Notes under the pieces: generated by a model
What the model was told of the DNA's origin: nothing
Databases searched by the model: none
What the model saw: only the letters and a program-made list of their open reading frames with translations
Shown here: in pieces, positions 13,506 to 15,271 of the stretch
How the letters are laid out: each line of letters begins with the position of its first letter
Numbering within the stretch: position 1 is the stretch's first letter
Origin: Thermofilum sp. ex4484_15
GTDB lineage: Archaea; Thermoproteota; Thermoprotei; Thermofilales; EX4484-15
DNA length: 15,271 nt
Reading direction: 5' to 3'
Assembly (NCBI GenBank): GCA_002254595.1
Contig: NJEH01000033.1
Location: 1-15,271, forward strand
Made by a program: the position numbers and the translations under genes

Positions 13506-14168
13506 ATGGCTAGGGTACTTACCTTAAGCCATTACTTGGAATCTAAGGTAAGCGAATCCTTTAAATTAGCCTTAATCCTCTCTTCGATTGCCGCAGGCTT
13601 ATTAGTTTTAGCTTTCATAGTTTTAAATCCCTTAATAGCCATATCATTTCCCATCCTAGCGATAGCCTTGAATTATTGGCACAAGTACTTTTCCTACTCT
13701 AGAGGCTTAAGCGGGGAGATAAAGGTACTTCGAGAATTACAATCGCTACCCGACGATTACGTAGTCGTACATTCCTTACCTATACCTAATTTAGGGGATT
13801 TGGATTTCGTCGTAGTAGGCCCTAGCGGCGTTTACGCAATAGAAGTTAAGAATTGGTTCGGCAAGAGTTTAGAGGTAGGAGGGGGTACTTGGAGGATAAG
13901 GGTAGGTAATAGGTTTAAAGTAATTAAGTCGCCCGTTCAGAAGCTCAAAGCTAGGGTAGCCTTCTTAAAGAGGAATGGGATAGTAGCTGTCCCCTTTCTA
14001 GTCATGGTAGGTTCCTTAAGGCCTGAGGGCTTAAGTGAGGAAGGGGTGGAGATATTAAGTCCGGACGAGCTGATAGCTAGGATATTCTACGGTAAAGCTA
14101 AGCTCGGTAAGAACGATATCGAGGATATATCTCGTAAGTTACTTTCATTAGCGCTTAACCGTAGGTAG
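13506..14168 (+). CDS. Membrane-anchored NERD-domain protein
   Basis: A 220-residue protein with two N-terminal hydrophobic segments (about 20-40 and 42-57) followed by a cytoplasm-facing or outside NERD (nuclease-related) domain. The domain pattern is clear: GEIKVLREL (70-78, conserved Glu71), DDYVVVHSLPIPNLGDLDFVVVGPSGVYAIEVKN (83-116), with Asp98/Asp100 and Glu113-x-Lys115 forming a PD-(D/E)XK-like active site. The family is linked to DNA processing by fold, but few members have known functions. The start ATG at 13506 has AAGGAG at 13498-13503, only 2 nt away, closer than usual. It diverges from the ior operon across 69 bp, and its last 14 nt overlap the convergent ABC ATPase gene. Function unassigned. 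Confidence 0.82.
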   Translation: MARVLTLSHYLESKVSESFKLALILSSIAAGLLVLAFIVLNPLIAISFPILAIALNYWHKYFSYSRGLSGEIKVLRELQSLPDDYVVVHSLPIPNLGDLDFVVVGPSGVYAIEVKNWFGKSLEVGGGTWRIRVGNRFKVIKSPVQKLKARVAFLKRNGIVAVPFLVMVGSLRPEGLSEEGVEILSPDELIARIFYGKAKLGKNDIEDISRKLLSLALNRR

Positions 14169-15236
14169 AGGGGAATATTATCGTAGCGTCGTAAGGTATA
14201 AAGGCCTTAAACCTTTTGTTAACTTCTACTTCAAAATCCGTAGGTACGTTAATTAATATTCTCTTACCATTGCGGTTAACCCTTATCTCCACGTAGGGTC
14301 CTACGAAGGATAACCAATCTACGATGCCCTCTATTACGTTTGAGGGTTTACTTGGCTCCTCCGGGCTGAAATCCTGAGGCCTCATGATAGCTACCGCTTC
14401 CTCACCTTCCTTAACTTCTAATTCCTCACTAGGTATTATGCCTACTAATTTTAGGTCCCCCTCTTCCGATACCAAGGTTACGTAGCTATTTGGTAGTACC
14501 TTACTTATCTTGCCCTTAATTAAGGTACACCTACCTAAGAAAGTAGCTACGAACAGGTTTCTAGGCCTCTTATAAAGCTCCCTAGGTGTACCTACCTGCA
14601 TGATCCTACCCCTGTTCATTACCGCTATCCTATCGGATATTACCATGGCTTCCTCTTGATCGTGGGTTACGTAAATGGTAGTTATGCCTAACCTCCTTTG
14701 AAGCCTTTTAATTTCCTCCCTCATCTCTATTCTTAACTTAGCGTCTAAGTTGCTTAAGGGTTCGTCTAGCAGTAGTACTTGAGGTTCTATAACCAAGGCC
14801 CTAGCTAGGGCTACCCTTTGCTGCTGGCCCCCGGAAAGTTGGTAGGGTACCTACGTTCTAAACCCTTAAGTTTAATTAAATCTAGCACTTCGTAAACCTT
14901 CTTCCTAATTTCATCCTTAGGTAACCTCCTCACCTTTAAGCCGTAGGCTATATTATCGAATACGGTCATGTGAGGCCATAAGGCGTAGTTCTGGAATACC
15001 ATACCAGTATTCCTCTTATAAGGAGGTAAATCGGTTACGTCCTGACCGTCGAAGTAAATCCTACCTTCATCCGGGTACTCCAAGCCCGCTATTAACCTAA
15101 GCGTAGTAGTCTTACCGCAACCGGAAGGACCTAGCAGGGTGAAGAACTCCCCGTGCTTTATCTCTAACGTTACGTGATCTACTGCTACTACGTCCTTAAA
15201 TTTCTTAGTAACGTTAACTAATTTAACCCCTACCAT
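14155..15236 (-). pseudogene. ABC transporter ATP-binding protein, MalK/UgpC-like, with single-base frameshift
   Basis: Two frames together make one normal ABC ATPase. The first (ATG at 15236) has Walker A GPSGCGKT (36-43), Q-loop FQNYALWPH (Gln82) and runs normally to ERRYPT (about residue 132), then ends NFPGASSKG and a stop. Adding one base in the GG at 14841-14842 restores YPTQLSGGQQQRVALARALVIEP, the exact signature motif, and joins the second frame with LLLDEP Walker B, SNLDAKL D-loop, THD switch His and a C-terminal TOBE-like domain. The corrected protein would be 360 residues, the usual MalK length. The TTG that opens the second frame is the Leu of this motif, not a true start. It would energise an importer for a sugar or similar solute. 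AGGTG in the upstream gene's tail serves the ATG. Sequencing error is as likely as real inactivation. Confidence 0.88.
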
Positions 15237-15239
15237 TGG

Positions 15240-15271
15240 TTAGACACCTAAGAACGCTACCCTCTGCTTAA
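15240..15271 (-). CDS. C-terminal end of an upstream gene (partial)
   Basis: The minus strand is open from the right edge to a TAA at 15242-15240, encoding a last nine residues KQRVAFLGV, 3 nt before the ABC ATPase ATG. The close spacing, and the AGGTG ribosome site inside this tail, suggest an operon. In MalK-type operons the preceding gene is often a permease, but nine residues cannot show that. Confidence 0.35.
   Translation of the reverse strand, partial: KQRVAFLGV

Noticed and set aside
14155..14796. Separate ABC ATPase gene starting at TTG 14796
   Set aside because: The TTG codes for the Leu in VALARAL of the signature region. Sequence upstream in that frame continues the ABC motif, so it is the second part of one frameshifted gene.
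14825..14850. Programmed frameshift in the ABC ATPase
   Set aside because: No slippery heptamer or downstream structure is evident, and this family is not known for recoding. Error or mutation is simpler.
1..15271. CRISPR array, insertion sequence, integrase or attachment site
   Set aside because: No regularly spaced repeats, transposase-like frames, terminal inverted repeats or partial tRNA duplications were seen.

Overview
The window reads as a piece of a hyperthermophilic or thermophilic archaeal chromosome, most likely of the Thermoproteota (crenarchaeal) kind, though I cannot name a genus. The grounds are a class I lysyl-tRNA synthetase, a class I HMG-CoA reductase for isoprenoid lipids, an AMP phosphorylase, an indolepyruvate:ferredoxin oxidoreductase, a tRNA-Tyr interrupted by a 54-nt intron at position 37/38 with a C1-G72 pair, TATA boxes about 26 bp upstream of expected transcription starts, and very strong use of TTA, ATA, GTA and AGG codons. 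Genes are tightly packed; the longest gap is 253 bases (2275-2527).

Layout. 1-1265 (minus): a GHMP-kinase-like protein, open at the left edge, diverging from a sugar-nucleotide epimerase (1336-2274, plus) across a 70-bp spacer with one palindromic TATA-like TTTAAA. A 253-base gap holds a candidate C/D-box guide RNA and the promoter of the next block: AMP phosphorylase, HMG-CoA reductase and a HemK/Mtq2-like methyltransferase (2528-5922, plus). Facing it on the minus strand are lysyl-tRNA synthetase, the intron-bearing tRNA-Tyr and a xylose-isomerase-like TIM-barrel protein (8497 down to 5914). A plus-strand pair at 8642-11186 encodes a large glycosylated-looking surface protein with one C-terminal membrane anchor and a winged-helix protein. 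The minus-strand ior operon (13436 down to 11178) encodes both IOR subunits, but iorA is split and lacks roughly 60-80 residues in the middle. A NERD-domain membrane protein (13506-14168, plus) diverges from it. The right end is a MalK-like ABC ATPase (15236 down to 14155) with a single-base frameshift at its signature motif, preceded by the last residues of another gene.

How the parts fit: the epimerase and GHMP-type kinase look like a sugar-activation module, perhaps feeding glycosylation of surface proteins. AMP phosphorylase acts in nucleotide salvage, HMG-CoA reductase in membrane-lipid synthesis, and the methyltransferase probably in translation termination. IOR oxidises aryl pyruvates from aromatic amino acids, suggesting peptide use. 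The ABC ATPase powers uptake, probably of a sugar or similar solute.

The items most worth a second look are the disrupted iorA and ABC genes within 2.1 kb of each other, a lysyl-tRNA synthetase whose KMSKS loop has lost both lysines, the tRNA intron with competing pairings, the candidate C/D RNA, the GHMP-like protein with altered catalytic motifs, and the unassigned surface-protein/winged-helix pair. I saw no CRISPR array, insertion sequence, integrase or other mobile element.
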